Assembly: GCA_031367505.1 (NCBI GenBank)
Contig: JANLPY010000148.1
Span: 28,568-92,567, forward strand
Direction: 5' to 3'
Length of the DNA: 64,000 nt
Source of the DNA: JAKFWF01 sp031367505
Lineage (GTDB): Bacteria > Pseudomonadota > Alphaproteobacteria > Rhizobiales > Hyphomicrobiaceae
Shown here: positions 8,551 to 17,290 of the stretch, in pieces
Layout: every line of letters starts with the position of its first letter
Numbering within the stretch: position 1 is the first letter of the stretch
The notes under the pieces: generated by a model
Told to the model about the DNA's origin: nothing
Databases searched by the model: none
What the model saw: only the letters and a program-made list of their open reading frames with translations
Program-made: the position numbers and the translations under genes

Positions 8551-9441
8551 ATGGACTATCTCTATTCCGTTGCCATTCTGGTGGGTCTCTTCGTCATCTT
8601 GGCGTCGAGCTTCAATCTTGTGATCGGCTATGGCGGCCTGATTTCGATTGCTCACCCGATCTTCTATGGCTTAGGCGCTTACACTTCAGCGTTGCTCGCG
8701 CGCGATCTTGGTGTCCCCGTGCCTTTCGCGATACTTTCGGGCGCACTGGTTGCAACCGTCTTGTCGATCGCACTCGCATTGCCAGCGCTGCGAATATCAG
8801 GCGACTATCTGTTGATCGCTAGTATCGGCTTTCAACTCGGCATGATCGAGCTGATCAAGAACTTGCGGTTTACCGGCGGCGCGAGCGGCATTTCGGGAAT
8901 TCCAGCGTTTCTTGTCCCAACTTTCGGACGAGGTGCCTACGTAGCACTCGTGCTCGCCACCGCCGCCGCAGTCGTCTTTCTGGTCAGATGGATTGCGCAT
9001 AGCGACTATGGCCGGGCAATCAGCGCGATGCGCGACGACGAGTTGGCATTCCAGGCTCTCGGTCGCGATGCCAAATGGATCAAGGTGTCGATCTTTGCGC
9101 TCGGCTCGGGAATAGCCGGATTTGCTGGTGGCCTTTACGCGCATTACTTCCGCTTTGTCACCGCCGAGCAGTTCGAAATCCTGATGTCCTCGGCGATGCT
9201 GACGATGGTCGTTGTCGGTGGATTGCGTACGCCGTGGGGACCGGTGCTAGGTGCGATCCTGCTGCAAATATTGCCACAAGCCATCACCTTCCTGAATTTA
9301 CCGCCAGTTCTGCTCGGCCCCCTTCAGGGGTTGTTGTTCACAGGGCTGGTTCTTATTTTCATGTTCTTGAGGCCCGGTGGCCTGATCAAGGCCGGCGATA
9401 CGTGGACCGCGCGCTCGACCCGACCGCGCGGGAGCCTCTGA
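8551..9441 (+). CDS. Branched-chain amino acid-type ABC transporter permease LivM
   Basis: 296 aa, a polytopic membrane protein and the partner permease of the gene upstream, which ends 9 bases before. The conserved LivM segments are ASSFNLVIGYGGLISIAHPI near residue 20, RISGDYLLIASIGF near 78, and GRAISAMRDDELAFQALGRD near 150 followed by FALGSGIAGFAGGLYAHY. A GAGGC ribosome binding site precedes the ATG. Together LivH and LivM form the substrate channel. The C-terminal tail is short, and no ATPase domain is fused, unlike some family members. Confidence 0.9.
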   Translation: MDYLYSVAILVGLFVILASSFNLVIGYGGLISIAHPIFYGLGAYTSALLARDLGVPVPFAILSGALVATVLSIALALPALRISGDYLLIASIGFQLGMIELIKNLRFTGGASGISGIPAFLVPTFGRGAYVALVLATAAAVVFLVRWIAHSDYGRAISAMRDDELAFQALGRDAKWIKVSIFALGSGIAGFAGGLYAHYFRFVTAEQFEILMSSAMLTMVVVGGLRTPWGPVLGAILLQILPQAITFLNLPPVLLGPLQGLLFTGLVLIFMFLRPGGLIKAGDTWTARSTRPRGSL

Positions 9442-9442
9442 C

Positions 9443-10192
9443 ATGCTGGAAATCAAGGGGCTCAATAAGAGCTTTGGCGGTATCGTGGTCGCGGATCAAA
9501 TCGATCTGGTCATGCGCCCGGGCCGGATCCTCGGCTTGATCGGTCCGAACGGCGCCGGCAAGACATCGCTGTTTAATCTCGTGTCCGGCGTATTCCCAGC
9601 CGACTCTGGAACCGTCACGCTCGACACGCAGCCTCTCGATCGTCTGGCGCTGCATGAGCGAGCCCGCCTTGGTCTCTCGCGCACGTGGCAGCATGTCCGG
9701 TTGTTTCCCTCGCTTTCGGTGCTGGACAACCTGCTCATTGGCGCGCGCGACTACCCAGCGGAGTCGCTCGGCAACATGCTGTTCCGCTCGCGGCGCGTCA
9801 GCAGCGCGGCTGATGCCTCGCACGACAAAGCGCGCGCTCTGTTATCTCGCATGGGCCTTGCCGATAGCGCTACTAAATCGATTACCGACGTACCCTACGG
9901 ACAGCAAAAACTGATCGGCGTTGCGCGTGCTTTGATGAACGACGCGCGGTGCCTCCTGCTCGACGAGCCGATGGCTGGCGTCGAGGGCCAGTCATACGAA
10001 AGCATGCAGACAATCGTTCGGGAAGTGGCCGCATCGGGTGTTGCGGTCTGCGTCGTCGAACACAACGTCGCGTTCATTCGCGACCTGTGCGACGATGCGG
10101 TCTTCATGTTTCAAGGACGGATACTTGCGCGCGGCACTGTGCAGGATTTGATTGCTGATCCGCAACTCACCGAACTCTATTTTGGGCACTGA
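9443..10192 (+). CDS. ABC transporter ATP-binding protein LivG
   Basis: 249 aa ABC ATPase. Walker A is GPNGAGKTS (near residue 35). The LivG-specific SRTWQHVRLFPSLSVLDNLL segment is present near 75. The Q/signature region reads VPYGQQKLIGVARALM; the usual LSGGQ is replaced by PYGQQ, as is common in this subfamily. Walker B is CLLLDEPMAGV, and the switch His is in CVVEHNV. It begins one base after the LivM stop and is followed at 8 bases by LivF. It powers import with LivF as a heterodimer. Confidence 0.92.
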   Translation: MLEIKGLNKSFGGIVVADQIDLVMRPGRILGLIGPNGAGKTSLFNLVSGVFPADSGTVTLDTQPLDRLALHERARLGLSRTWQHVRLFPSLSVLDNLLIGARDYPAESLGNMLFRSRRVSSAADASHDKARALLSRMGLADSATKSITDVPYGQQKLIGVARALMNDARCLLLDEPMAGVEGQSYESMQTIVREVAASGVAVCVVEHNVAFIRDLCDDAVFMFQGRILARGTVQDLIADPQLTELYFGH

Positions 10193-10199
10193 GACACAC

Positions 10200-10883
10200 A
10201 TGCTCGAAATCGAAAATCTATCGGCAGACTACGGCACGATGACCGCACTGTCGGACATTTCGTTTTCGCTCCACGACGGAGCGCGCCTTGGAATCTTTGG
10301 CCACAATGGAGCCGGTAAGACCACGCTGTTAAAATGCATCGTCGGCGCGCATACTCCGCAAGCAGGACGCATTTTGCATCAAGGCAAGCCCATCGTTTCG
10401 GGCAATGTCGCGAGCAACGTCCTTGGCGGCATCGCCTACGTACCACAGGGCCACAATGTCTTTCCAAATCTCACTGTCGAACAAAACCTGCGCATTTCAG
10501 GCTTGCAGTTCGACACCTCGTTTGCCTCACAAGTGTACGAGCTGTTCCCGATCTTGGACGGGCGGCGATCACAGGCCGCCGGGCTGATGAGTGGCGGTGA
10601 ACAACAAATGCTGGCACTCGGCATGGCACTCATGACTAGGCCGAAATGGCTGTTGCTGGACGAGCCATGCACCGGCCTCGCCCCGATCATCATCGAGACC
10701 GTGATGAAGCGGCTGCGCGAGGTGAGCGACCGGTTCGGCACCGGATTGGTTATCGTCGAGCAAAACGTACCGGCAACGTTGAAGGTTATTGATCGCGCGA
10801 TCATCATCAAAAGCGGACGCGTCGTGTTCGATGGGCCGGCCCGCGATCTCGAAGGCAAGAAAGACCTTTGGCAATGGTTCTAG
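10200..10883 (+). CDS. ABC transporter ATP-binding protein LivF
   Basis: 228 aa from ATG 10200. A longer in-frame start at 10152 would overlap LivG by 41 bases and add unconserved residues, so the inner ATG just after the LivG stop is preferred. Walker A is GHNGAGKTT, the signature MSGGEQQMLALG, Walker B WLLLDEPCTGL, and the switch His position is Gln in VIVEQN, as usual for LivF. It completes a five-gene high-affinity uptake system. A FAD dehydrogenase gene follows after 24 bases. Confidence 0.92.
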   Translation: MLEIENLSADYGTMTALSDISFSLHDGARLGIFGHNGAGKTTLLKCIVGAHTPQAGRILHQGKPIVSGNVASNVLGGIAYVPQGHNVFPNLTVEQNLRISGLQFDTSFASQVYELFPILDGRRSQAAGLMSGGEQQMLALGMALMTRPKWLLLDEPCTGLAPIIIETVMKRLREVSDRFGTGLVIVEQNVPATLKVIDRAIIIKSGRVVFDGPARDLEGKKDLWQWF

Positions 10884-10907
10884 TGTTGATTGACCAGAGG
10901 GCAATCG

Positions 10908-12290
10908 ATGGCAAGTGATGTCGACGTTCTGGTCCTTGGAGCCGGCGCGTGCGGATTGTCAGCAGCAATTGCGGCGCACGATGCCGGCGTGTCCGTAGCG
11001 ATTGTAGAAAAACGCGATCGGCCCGGTGGCAATTCTTCGTTATCAACGGGCTCGATCCCAGGCGCCGGCACCAGATTTCAACGGGATGCCGGCATCGAAG
11101 ACTCTGCCAGCACACTCTATGCCGATCTAATGAGGATAGCGGGCGAAACAGATTGCCCGGCATTGGTCCGGCGGCTGTGCGAGCAATCCGCGCCAACGGT
11201 CGAGTGGCTGGTCGATCAAGTAGGCGCGCGACTTTCGCTGGTAACAGCGTACAAGCACGTTGGACACACCGTCGCTCGACTGCATGCTCCGGTGTCCAGG
11301 CGCGGCCAGGACCTGGTTGATGATCTATTACTAGCGGTCGAGCGTCGCGGCATTCCACTTGCTGTCGGCAATTGCGTGCAAGATTTGTTGTTCGAGGCCG
11401 GTGCTATCGTCGGTGCTCATATCGATTCGGGTTCCGGAAATGGCAGCACAACGCGTGCGCGGAAGACAATTCTCGCGGTCAATGGCTTCGCCGGCAATCC
11501 ATCACTCGTCAAAAGGTTCTGTCCAGACATTGCGGGCGCCCAATACTTCGGGGCACTCGGATCGACCGGCGAGGCGATTGAGTGGGGCTGGAAGATTGGC
11601 GCCGCATTGTCCAATATCGGTGCCTATCAGGGATATGCCGCGGTTTCAGACCCTCATGGTGCACTGCTATCGTGGACCACGATCGAGAAAGGCGGTGTGA
11701 TCGTCAATCGCGATGGTCATCGTTTTGGCGATGAGAGCGCAGGCTACTCGGGATTTACGCCAAATGTGCTGGCGCAGGCCGCCCCACGCTATGCGATCTT
11801 CGACCAAAAAATGTTCGATGTCGCAGCACAGGAAGAAGAGTTCATGGAACTCCATCGGCACGGCGGCTTCAAGAGCGCCGCCACACCGCACGCACTGGCC
11901 GTCGTGCTTGGCCTCAGTCCGGTGGCTGTCGAGACCACAATCGGCCAGGCCCAAGCCGCCGCCCGTCACCAACAACCTGATGCCTTTGGCCGTCGCGGCT
12001 TTGGCTTGGGCGCACTCGACGACAAACTATACGCGTGCCGCATCGTACCAGGACTTTTCCACACGCAAGGCGGTTTGGCAGTCGACATCGACGGCCGTGT
12101 CCTCGACCACAGTAATCGGCCGATCGCTAATTTGTTTGCTGGCGGAGGTGCCGCTGGTGGTCTCTCAGGCCGAACCGGCGCGGCCGGATACGCCTCCGGC
12201 AACGGACTTTTATCGGCCATCGCCCTGGGTCGCCTCGCAGGTGAAGCCGCCGCCAAGGAAATCCACGACGAACGTCGCGACACGTCATGA
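10908..12290 (+). CDS. FAD-dependent dehydrogenase/reductase (fumarate reductase flavoprotein-like)
   Basis: 460 aa from ATG 10908 (AGAGGG upstream; an in-frame TTG at 10890 is less likely). The Rossmann FAD motif is LVLGAGACGLSAAIAA near residue 12, followed by an acidic ribose contact in VEKRDRPGG and the STGSIPGAGT segment. The C-terminal FAD-binding block is FAGGGAAGGLSG...GNGLLSAIALGRLAG. This belongs to the FAD_binding_2 family, which includes fumarate reductase, tricarballylate dehydrogenase and 3-ketosteroid dehydrogenases, and typically oxidises or reduces a C-C bond next to a carbonyl. It is likely a step in the clustered pathway; the substrate is unknown. Confidence 0.83.
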   Translation: MASDVDVLVLGAGACGLSAAIAAHDAGVSVAIVEKRDRPGGNSSLSTGSIPGAGTRFQRDAGIEDSASTLYADLMRIAGETDCPALVRRLCEQSAPTVEWLVDQVGARLSLVTAYKHVGHTVARLHAPVSRRGQDLVDDLLLAVERRGIPLAVGNCVQDLLFEAGAIVGAHIDSGSGNGSTTRARKTILAVNGFAGNPSLVKRFCPDIAGAQYFGALGSTGEAIEWGWKIGAALSNIGAYQGYAAVSDPHGALLSWTTIEKGGVIVNRDGHRFGDESAGYSGFTPNVLAQAAPRYAIFDQKMFDVAAQEEEFMELHRHGGFKSAATPHALAVVLGLSPVAVETTIGQAQAAARHQQPDAFGRRGFGLGALDDKLYACRIVPGLFHTQGGLAVDIDGRVLDHSNRPIANLFAGGGAAGGLSGRTGAAGYASGNGLLSAIALGRLAGEAAAKEIHDERRDTS

Positions 12291-12361
12291 GGGTGTCGCG
12301 GCATTAGCCGATTCGGTCGCACTCGGTGTTAGCATCACCACTTTGCAAATTGGAGTTCGCC

Positions 12362-13768
12362 ATGACAACCGTCGATCTTCTGCTGGAAGGTGGTGAAATC
12401 CTGTTGCCCGGCCAGGCCCCGGCCCGTGCCGGCATCGCGATCCGCGACGGCAAAATCGTTGGCATCTTCGAATCGACTGAAGGGGTCGACGCCCGCGAGC
12501 GCATCAACGTCAGCGGCTTGACAGTATTGCCCGGCGTCCTCGACGTGCATCTCCATCTTGGTCACGGCAAGGATATTTCCCGGCCGCGCGTGCCAGAAGA
12601 CGCCGCGCAGGAAAGTGCTGCAGCAGCAACCGGCGGAATCACGACATTCATTCCTTACCTGATGGCGACCGAACCATTCGAGACGATCTTTGATGACGTT
12701 TGCGCCGTCACTCAGGCGGGATCGCGCATCGATTTCGGCTATCACTGCATCATTTCGACGGAAGCACAGTTGGCCGGCGTCGAGCGGTACGCGAAGGACT
12801 ACGGCGCACCGTCGTTCAAAATTTTCATGAACAATCGCGGTGGCGAGGGTGCCCGGCTAGGCCTACCCGATATCGACGACGGATTTTTCTTCCGGTTGTG
12901 CGAGGCCGCCACGAAAGCACACGGTATCGTCTGTCCGCATCCGGAGAATATCGAAGTCTCGTGGGTGCTGCGCGACCGGCTGAAGGCGCTGGACCCGGAG
13001 GGCAAAGGTGGGCTCGCACACTGGAACGCTTCACGACCGCCGTTCGTCGAAGCCGACGCCGTCCAACGCGCCGGATTGCTGGCGCGAGCAGCGGATTGCC
13101 CGCTCTACATCGTGCACACCACCTCGGCGGAAGCGCTCGACGCGGCCAAACGCGCACGAGCTCTTGGGACTAAAGTTTCGGTTGAGACCTGTCCGCATTA
13201 CCTGACGCACGACGTAGACTGGGCAGGCGGCGATACCGGCAAAATCAATCCACCACTGCGCATGAAAGCTGATCGAGAAGCACTTTGGCAGGGTATTGCC
13301 GATGGAACCATCGACACGATGGCGACCGACCATGTCCATCGCGACATCAGCGGCAAAACCGGTGGCATCTGGAACGCATCACCCGGCTGCCCAGGCCTTG
13401 AAACACTGCTGCCTGTCATGTTGACCGAAGGCTACCACAAGCGCGGTATCAAGCTCGCCCGCATTGTCGAACTCCTAGCCTTCAACCCCGCGCGCGAAAT
13501 GGGGCTGTCGCATCGCAAAGGCCGCATCGCAATTGGCTACGACGCTGACCTCGCGGTGGTTGACCTCAATCGCGAGTGGACATTAGATCGAGCCGGAGTG
13601 GTCTCGTCGGCTGGGTACTCGATTTACGAAGGATGCAAATTCCAAGGCCAAGTCATCCATACTTTGGTTCGCGGAAAGCCGATTTTTCAAGACCGTAAAT
13701 TAGCGACGGATGGCGTTGGTTGGGGACGCTATCTCCACCGCCACCTCGATCGAGCAGCTGCTGGCTAA
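12362..13768 (+). CDS. Dihydropyrimidinase/hydantoinase-like amidohydrolase
   Basis: 468 aa from ATG 12362 (GGAG upstream; a TTG at 12326 is an unlikely alternative). A cyclic-amidohydrolase binuclear metal centre is visible in order: HLHLG (His-x-His, near residue 61), the carbamylated Lys in PSFKIFMNN (near 156), His in VCPHPEN, His in IVHTTSAEAL, and Asp in MATDHVHRD. This set fits dihydropyrimidinase, D-hydantoinase, allantoinase and dihydroorotase relatives, which open cyclic imides or ureides. The substrate loop YK found in true hydantoinases reads NNRGGEG, so specificity probably differs. It sits downstream of the transporter and FAD dehydrogenase. Confidence 0.87.
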   Translation: MTTVDLLLEGGEILLPGQAPARAGIAIRDGKIVGIFESTEGVDARERINVSGLTVLPGVLDVHLHLGHGKDISRPRVPEDAAQESAAAATGGITTFIPYLMATEPFETIFDDVCAVTQAGSRIDFGYHCIISTEAQLAGVERYAKDYGAPSFKIFMNNRGGEGARLGLPDIDDGFFFRLCEAATKAHGIVCPHPENIEVSWVLRDRLKALDPEGKGGLAHWNASRPPFVEADAVQRAGLLARAADCPLYIVHTTSAEALDAAKRARALGTKVSVETCPHYLTHDVDWAGGDTGKINPPLRMKADREALWQGIADGTIDTMATDHVHRDISGKTGGIWNASPGCPGLETLLPVMLTEGYHKRGIKLARIVELLAFNPAREMGLSHRKGRIAIGYDADLAVVDLNREWTLDRAGVVSSAGYSIYEGCKFQGQVIHTLVRGKPIFQDRKLATDGVGWGRYLHRHLDRAAAG

Positions 13769-13785
13769 CGTTGGACCGTCACACC

Positions 13786-14346
13786 ATGAACATTCGCGAT
13801 GAACTCATCGATATCTTCACCAACCGGGCGACCGGCCAATATGGCCTGTCCGACGTGAACCAGCTTGAACATGCATTGCAATCTGCGGCCCTGGCCGAGA
13901 ATGAAGGCGGCGATGCTGATCTAATTGTCGCAGCACTACTGCACGACGTCGGCCATATGATCCACAATTTGGGTGAGGACCCAGCGCTCGCAGGCATCGA
14001 TGACACGCACGAAGATCTCGCGGCGGCTTGGTTACGTCCCCACTTCGGGCCGGCGGTAACAGAGCCAGTGCGGCTACATGTTCCGGCAAAGCGCTATTTG
14101 TGCGCAGCTGAGCCGGACTATTTCGGTAAACTCTCGGAGGATTCGGTACGCTCGCTGGCGCTGCAGGGTGGCCTGATGTCGCCTTCCGAAATGAAAGCAT
14201 TCGAAGCTTTGCCCTACTGGAGGCAGGCGCTACATCTGCGGCGTATCGACGATATGGCTAAAGACCCCGACGCCCGGACACCTGCGTTTTCGTATTACCT
14301 CAGGTATATCGACCTGGCTCTGACGTCACCGAAGCAAATATCTTGA
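13786..14346 (+). CDS. PhnZ-like HD-domain mixed-valent di-iron oxygenase
   Basis: 186 aa from ATG 13786, 17 bases after the hydantoinase-like gene; a frame from 13720 would overlap it. It resembles PhnZ, the HD-domain di-iron oxygenase that cleaves 2-amino-1-hydroxyethylphosphonate. The expected six ligands are present: His29 (NQLEH), His53-Asp54 (LLHD), His75, His98 and Asp155. PhnZ-equivalent Tyr19, His57, Lys102 and Arg152 are also kept, but the residue matching PhnZ Glu27 is Ser22. Alignment is from memory of PhnZ. No PhnY-type partner is in the window, so the substrate may be another hydroxylated oxyanion (inference). Confidence 0.8.
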   Translation: MNIRDELIDIFTNRATGQYGLSDVNQLEHALQSAALAENEGGDADLIVAALLHDVGHMIHNLGEDPALAGIDDTHEDLAAAWLRPHFGPAVTEPVRLHVPAKRYLCAAEPDYFGKLSEDSVRSLALQGGLMSPSEMKAFEALPYWRQALHLRRIDDMAKDPDARTPAFSYYLRYIDLALTSPKQIS

Positions 14347-14358
14347 GAACGCTCCTCA

Positions 14359-15777
14359 TCAAAGCGGCACACTAATGATTGCGCGCAGACCACCGATCGA
14401 ACTTTGACCGAGTGCGATATCGCCGCCGTGGCTTCGCGCAATATCGCGCGCAATGGCCAATCCCAACCCGGTATTTCCTTCATCCTGATTGCGGGCGTGG
14501 TCCAACCGGTAGAACGGCTTGAAGACGTTGTCGCGCTCTTCCGGTGGAATACCGGGCCCGTTGTCGTCAACCTCGATGCGGAGCCAATTGCGCTCGGTTG
14601 CCGCGCGGATCACGATCTGATCGCCGAAGCGGGCTGCATTGCTAACCAGGTTCGTGATGGCCCGTTTGAAAGCTTGCCTCTTCAGCGGCAACACCAAGTC
14701 GGCCTTCCGTTTGCGCAACTTGAGATCCACGGTTCTGCCGTGAACCAGCATTTCGTCCGTCACCTCTTCCAGCAGTTCACGCAAATTCGTCGGCTTCGCC
14801 TCCTCGCCGCCGTCACCGCGGGTGAAGGCAAGATAGTCTTCCAGCATATGCTGCATCTCGTTGACGTCGGCTCGCAACGCACCGATCTCCGGTCGATTGC
14901 CGAGTAAAGCCAACTGCAACTTGAAGCGCGTGAGGATGGTCCGCAAATCATGACTGACGCCCGCGAGCATCGTGGTACGCTGATCGACATGCGTTTTGAT
15001 GCGATCGCGCATCTCAAGAAATGCCTGTGCCGCCTGACGAACCTCTCGTGCTCCCCGTGGTCGAAACTCATCGTCGATTGGCCGTCCTTTTCCGAAGGCG
15101 TCCGCCGCCTCGGCCAACCGCAGAATCGGACGAATTTGATTGCGCAGAAATAGGATCGCCAACGTCAGCAGGATGACCGACGATCCCACCATATACGCCA
15201 TGAAGATATCGGAGTTAGACGCGTAGGTCTGACTGCGGGTCGCGATAAACCGCAAGGTTGCCGTCTTGAGCTTTACTTTGATTTCGACCAGTTTCGAATT
15301 ACCGACCGTATCGATCCAAAACGGTTGCTTGATCTGCTTGCGCAACTCGGTTGACAGCGCACGGTCGAGAACCGCGAAAAACGGACGCGGTTGCGCCGGT
15401 GGCAGATCAGCCGGCGGAAGTACCTGCATAGATAGATTCAATCGATCCCGCGCCATATCGATCAAGCGGACATAGTCATCTTCACGGTTGTAGTCCTGAT
15501 ACACATCGATCAGAGCAGCTACGTCGCGAACGGTAGCTTCGGACAAGCGTCGCGTCACCGCGTTCCAGTGGCGTTCCATGAAAACGAAAGCAACAACACC
15601 CTCGAGCAGCACGATGGGTGCAATGATGATAATCAACGCGCGCGCATACAAGCCTTTCGGCACCAGCTCTCCGAGGATCGCGACCGCACGGCTGCGCATC
15701 CGCTCGCCGAGGTCTTTGGCGCGCGACCAACCAGCGGATTCTTCTCGTTCGCGTAATGGATCGCGGGCGGCGACCAT
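14359..15777 (-). CDS. EnvZ-type sensor histidine kinase
   Basis: 472 aa inner-membrane kinase. Transmembrane segments lie at about 43-66 and 192-213 around a 125-residue periplasmic domain, followed by a HAMP domain (near 214-265). The phosphoacceptor is His276 in GVSHDLRT. The ATPase domain has the N box NLVSNAARFGD, G1 VDDNGPGIPPEERD, the F box FKPFYRLD and G2 GNTGLGLAIA. The response regulator gene ends 53 bases upstream in the same direction, so they are probably cotranscribed and form a pair. The stimulus is unknown; osmotic or envelope stress is a guess by analogy with EnvZ. Confidence 0.9.
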   Translation of the reverse strand: MVAARDPLREREESAGWSRAKDLGERMRSRAVAILGELVPKGLYARALIIIIAPIVLLEGVVAFVFMERHWNAVTRRLSEATVRDVAALIDVYQDYNREDDYVRLIDMARDRLNLSMQVLPPADLPPAQPRPFFAVLDRALSTELRKQIKQPFWIDTVGNSKLVEIKVKLKTATLRFIATRSQTYASNSDIFMAYMVGSSVILLTLAILFLRNQIRPILRLAEAADAFGKGRPIDDEFRPRGAREVRQAAQAFLEMRDRIKTHVDQRTTMLAGVSHDLRTILTRFKLQLALLGNRPEIGALRADVNEMQHMLEDYLAFTRGDGGEEAKPTNLRELLEEVTDEMLVHGRTVDLKLRKRKADLVLPLKRQAFKRAITNLVSNAARFGDQIVIRAATERNWLRIEVDDNGPGIPPEERDNVFKPFYRLDHARNQDEGNTGLGLAIARDIARSHGGDIALGQSSIGGLRAIISVPL

Positions 15778-15830
15778 GATTGGTTGGTTTTCCTTTCAAC
15801 TCGAGGCCCATTGCCCCATCTCGACGCACA

Positions 15831-16547
15831 TCAGTCCGTATACAGGATGTAACCTTTGCCGCGTACGGTCTGAAGGTATACCGGGTTCGACGGATCCATC
15901 TCGATCTTGCGGCGCAGACGATTGATTTGCACGTCAATTGCCCGTTCGCTGCCGGTGCTCTCGTCGGCCGCGAGCTCGTGGCGTGCAACTGGGAGACCGG
16001 CCCGCTGAGCAAATTGGCGCAACAAATCGCGTTCACGCTCGGTGAGCTTGATCGTCTCGTCACCGCGTTTCAACTCACCGCGCGCGATATGGAAATTGAA
16101 CTCGCCCATTACGATTTCGTCGGCAGCCGGCTCAGCCGCCCGGCCTCGGCGTAAAATGTTCTTCAGCCGCAATAATAGTTCTCGCGGCTCGAACGGCTTA
16201 GGCAGGTAATCATCGACACCCGCTTCCAGACCTTCGATCCGATGTTCGGCATCCGACAACGCGGTCAGCATGCATATCGGAACGTGCGACATCTGTTTCA
16301 GGTCGCGGGCCAACGATATTCCGTTTTCACCGGGCATCATGACATCGAGGATAACGAGATCAAATGAGAGGCCACGCATAGCAGCACGCGCCGCAATTGC
16401 ATCGTTCGCCGGTGTTACCCGGAACCCATTTTCGACCAGATAACGGGACAGCAAATCGCGAATGCGGTGATCATCGTCGACCACGAGCACGTGCGGTGCA
16501 TTGTCCGGTAGCGGATCGCAACGCGGACGTTCGGGAGTGACTGCCAT
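15831..16547 (-). CDS. OmpR-family response regulator
   Basis: 238 aa from the ATG at 16547. The ATG five codons upstream overlaps a GGAGGG site that serves the inner ATG at ideal spacing, so the inner start is chosen. The receiver domain has the acidic pocket VVDDD (near 24), phosphoacceptor Asp68 in VILDVMMPGENG and Lys in YLPKPF. The C-terminal winged helix is of OmpR/PhoB type (RALDVQINRLRRKIE-like segment, then VRGKGY). It is the cognate partner of the kinase at 14359 and should bind DNA when phosphorylated. Confidence 0.92.
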   Translation of the reverse strand: MAVTPERPRCDPLPDNAPHVLVVDDDHRIRDLLSRYLVENGFRVTPANDAIAARAAMRGLSFDLVILDVMMPGENGISLARDLKQMSHVPICMLTALSDAEHRIEGLEAGVDDYLPKPFEPRELLLRLKNILRRGRAAEPAADEIVMGEFNFHIARGELKRGDETIKLTERERDLLRQFAQRAGLPVARHELAADESTGSERAIDVQINRLRRKIEMDPSNPVYLQTVRGKGYILYTD

Positions 16548-16602
16548 AATATTTCCCTCCATCCTTAACCTTCAGATACGAGCCGCATTGGCCCTAATGC
16601 GA

Positions 16603-17178
16603 TTACGCCTTCGAACCCACCACGGGGTCCGAGTTGGTTGACAATCGAACCCCAGCATTGGCAAGCGATTGTTCGATACCCGATCGATTGCCCGGCGTCG
16701 TCAGTGCCAATAAAAACTGCAGTGCGGCCGCCTGCGCTTTGGGTTCGATTTCATCAAGCGCCCCGGCAATCCGTCTTGTCTGCAATGCCCTCAATTGTTC
16801 AGCCAGCTTGCGTCCAGCCGGTGTCGGATAAAGCCGGCGTTCGCGCCGGTCGGCCTCGCCTGCTTCCTGCTGGATGAAGCCGCGATCGACGAGCTGTTTC
16901 AATACCCGCGCCAAGCTCTGTTTGGTGATCTTCAAGATTTCGAGCAGATCAGCCACACGCAAGCCCGGCCGCCACGTCACGAAGTGCAAAACCCGATGAT
17001 GCGCCCGGCCAAAGTCAAACTGCTTCAATGCCGCATCAGACTCCCCCGTGAAGTCGCGATACGCAAAGAAAATCAACTCGACAACCGACGTCAAGCGCTC
17101 GAGATCGGTCTCGATGCGGCCGGCCGGCTGTGACGCCAAGGTGCTGGCCCTACCGGTTGCTGAATTTATGTCAGTCAT
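16603..17178 (-). CDS. MarR-family transcriptional regulator
   Basis: 191 aa with a MarR winged-helix domain: HRVLHFVTWRPGLRVADLLEIL near residue 60, the recognition helix in ITKQSLARVLKQLVDRGFI near 90, and the wing DRRERRLYPTPAGRK near 115. It lies divergently from ilvE with a 112-base gap. A 13-bp inverted repeat overlaps its start codon (17173-17185), suggesting autorepression. I recall the MarR/response-regulator/kinase/ilvE arrangement from other Rhodospirillales but cannot verify that here. No strong Shine-Dalgarno site is seen. Confidence 0.88.
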   Translation of the reverse strand: MTDINSATGRASTLASQPAGRIETDLERLTSVVELIFFAYRDFTGESDAALKQFDFGRAHHRVLHFVTWRPGLRVADLLEILKITKQSLARVLKQLVDRGFIQQEAGEADRRERRLYPTPAGRKLAEQLRALQTRRIAGALDEIEPKAQAAALQFLLALTTPGNRSGIEQSLANAGVRLSTNSDPVVGSKA

Positions 17179-17185
17179 GTTGACT
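17173..17185. promoter_or_regulatory. Inverted repeat over the MarR start codon
   Basis: AGTCA-TGT-TGACT is a perfect 5-bp inverted repeat with a 3-base centre, overlapping the MarR start codon (17176-17178 on the plus strand). MarR proteins often repress their own gene from short palindromes near the start. Binding here is inference. Confidence 0.4.
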
Positions 17186-17215
17186 AATTAGGAGGCGGTT
17201 GTTACCCGTGGCAAG

Positions 17216-17228
17216 TCATTAATTATGA
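17216..17228. promoter_or_regulatory. AT-rich inverted repeat upstream of ilvE
   Basis: TCAT-TAATT-ATGA lies in the MarR-ilvE divergent gap, about 30 bases before a possible -10 (TATAGC, 17256-17261) for ilvE. Its position suits an operator or activator site. The evidence is limited to symmetry and place. Confidence 0.3.
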
Positions 17229-17290
17229 GCAAAAATGACCGGTGCGTAGGTCTGCTATAGCCTCGGCACCCGGCACACCGAGGAAATACC

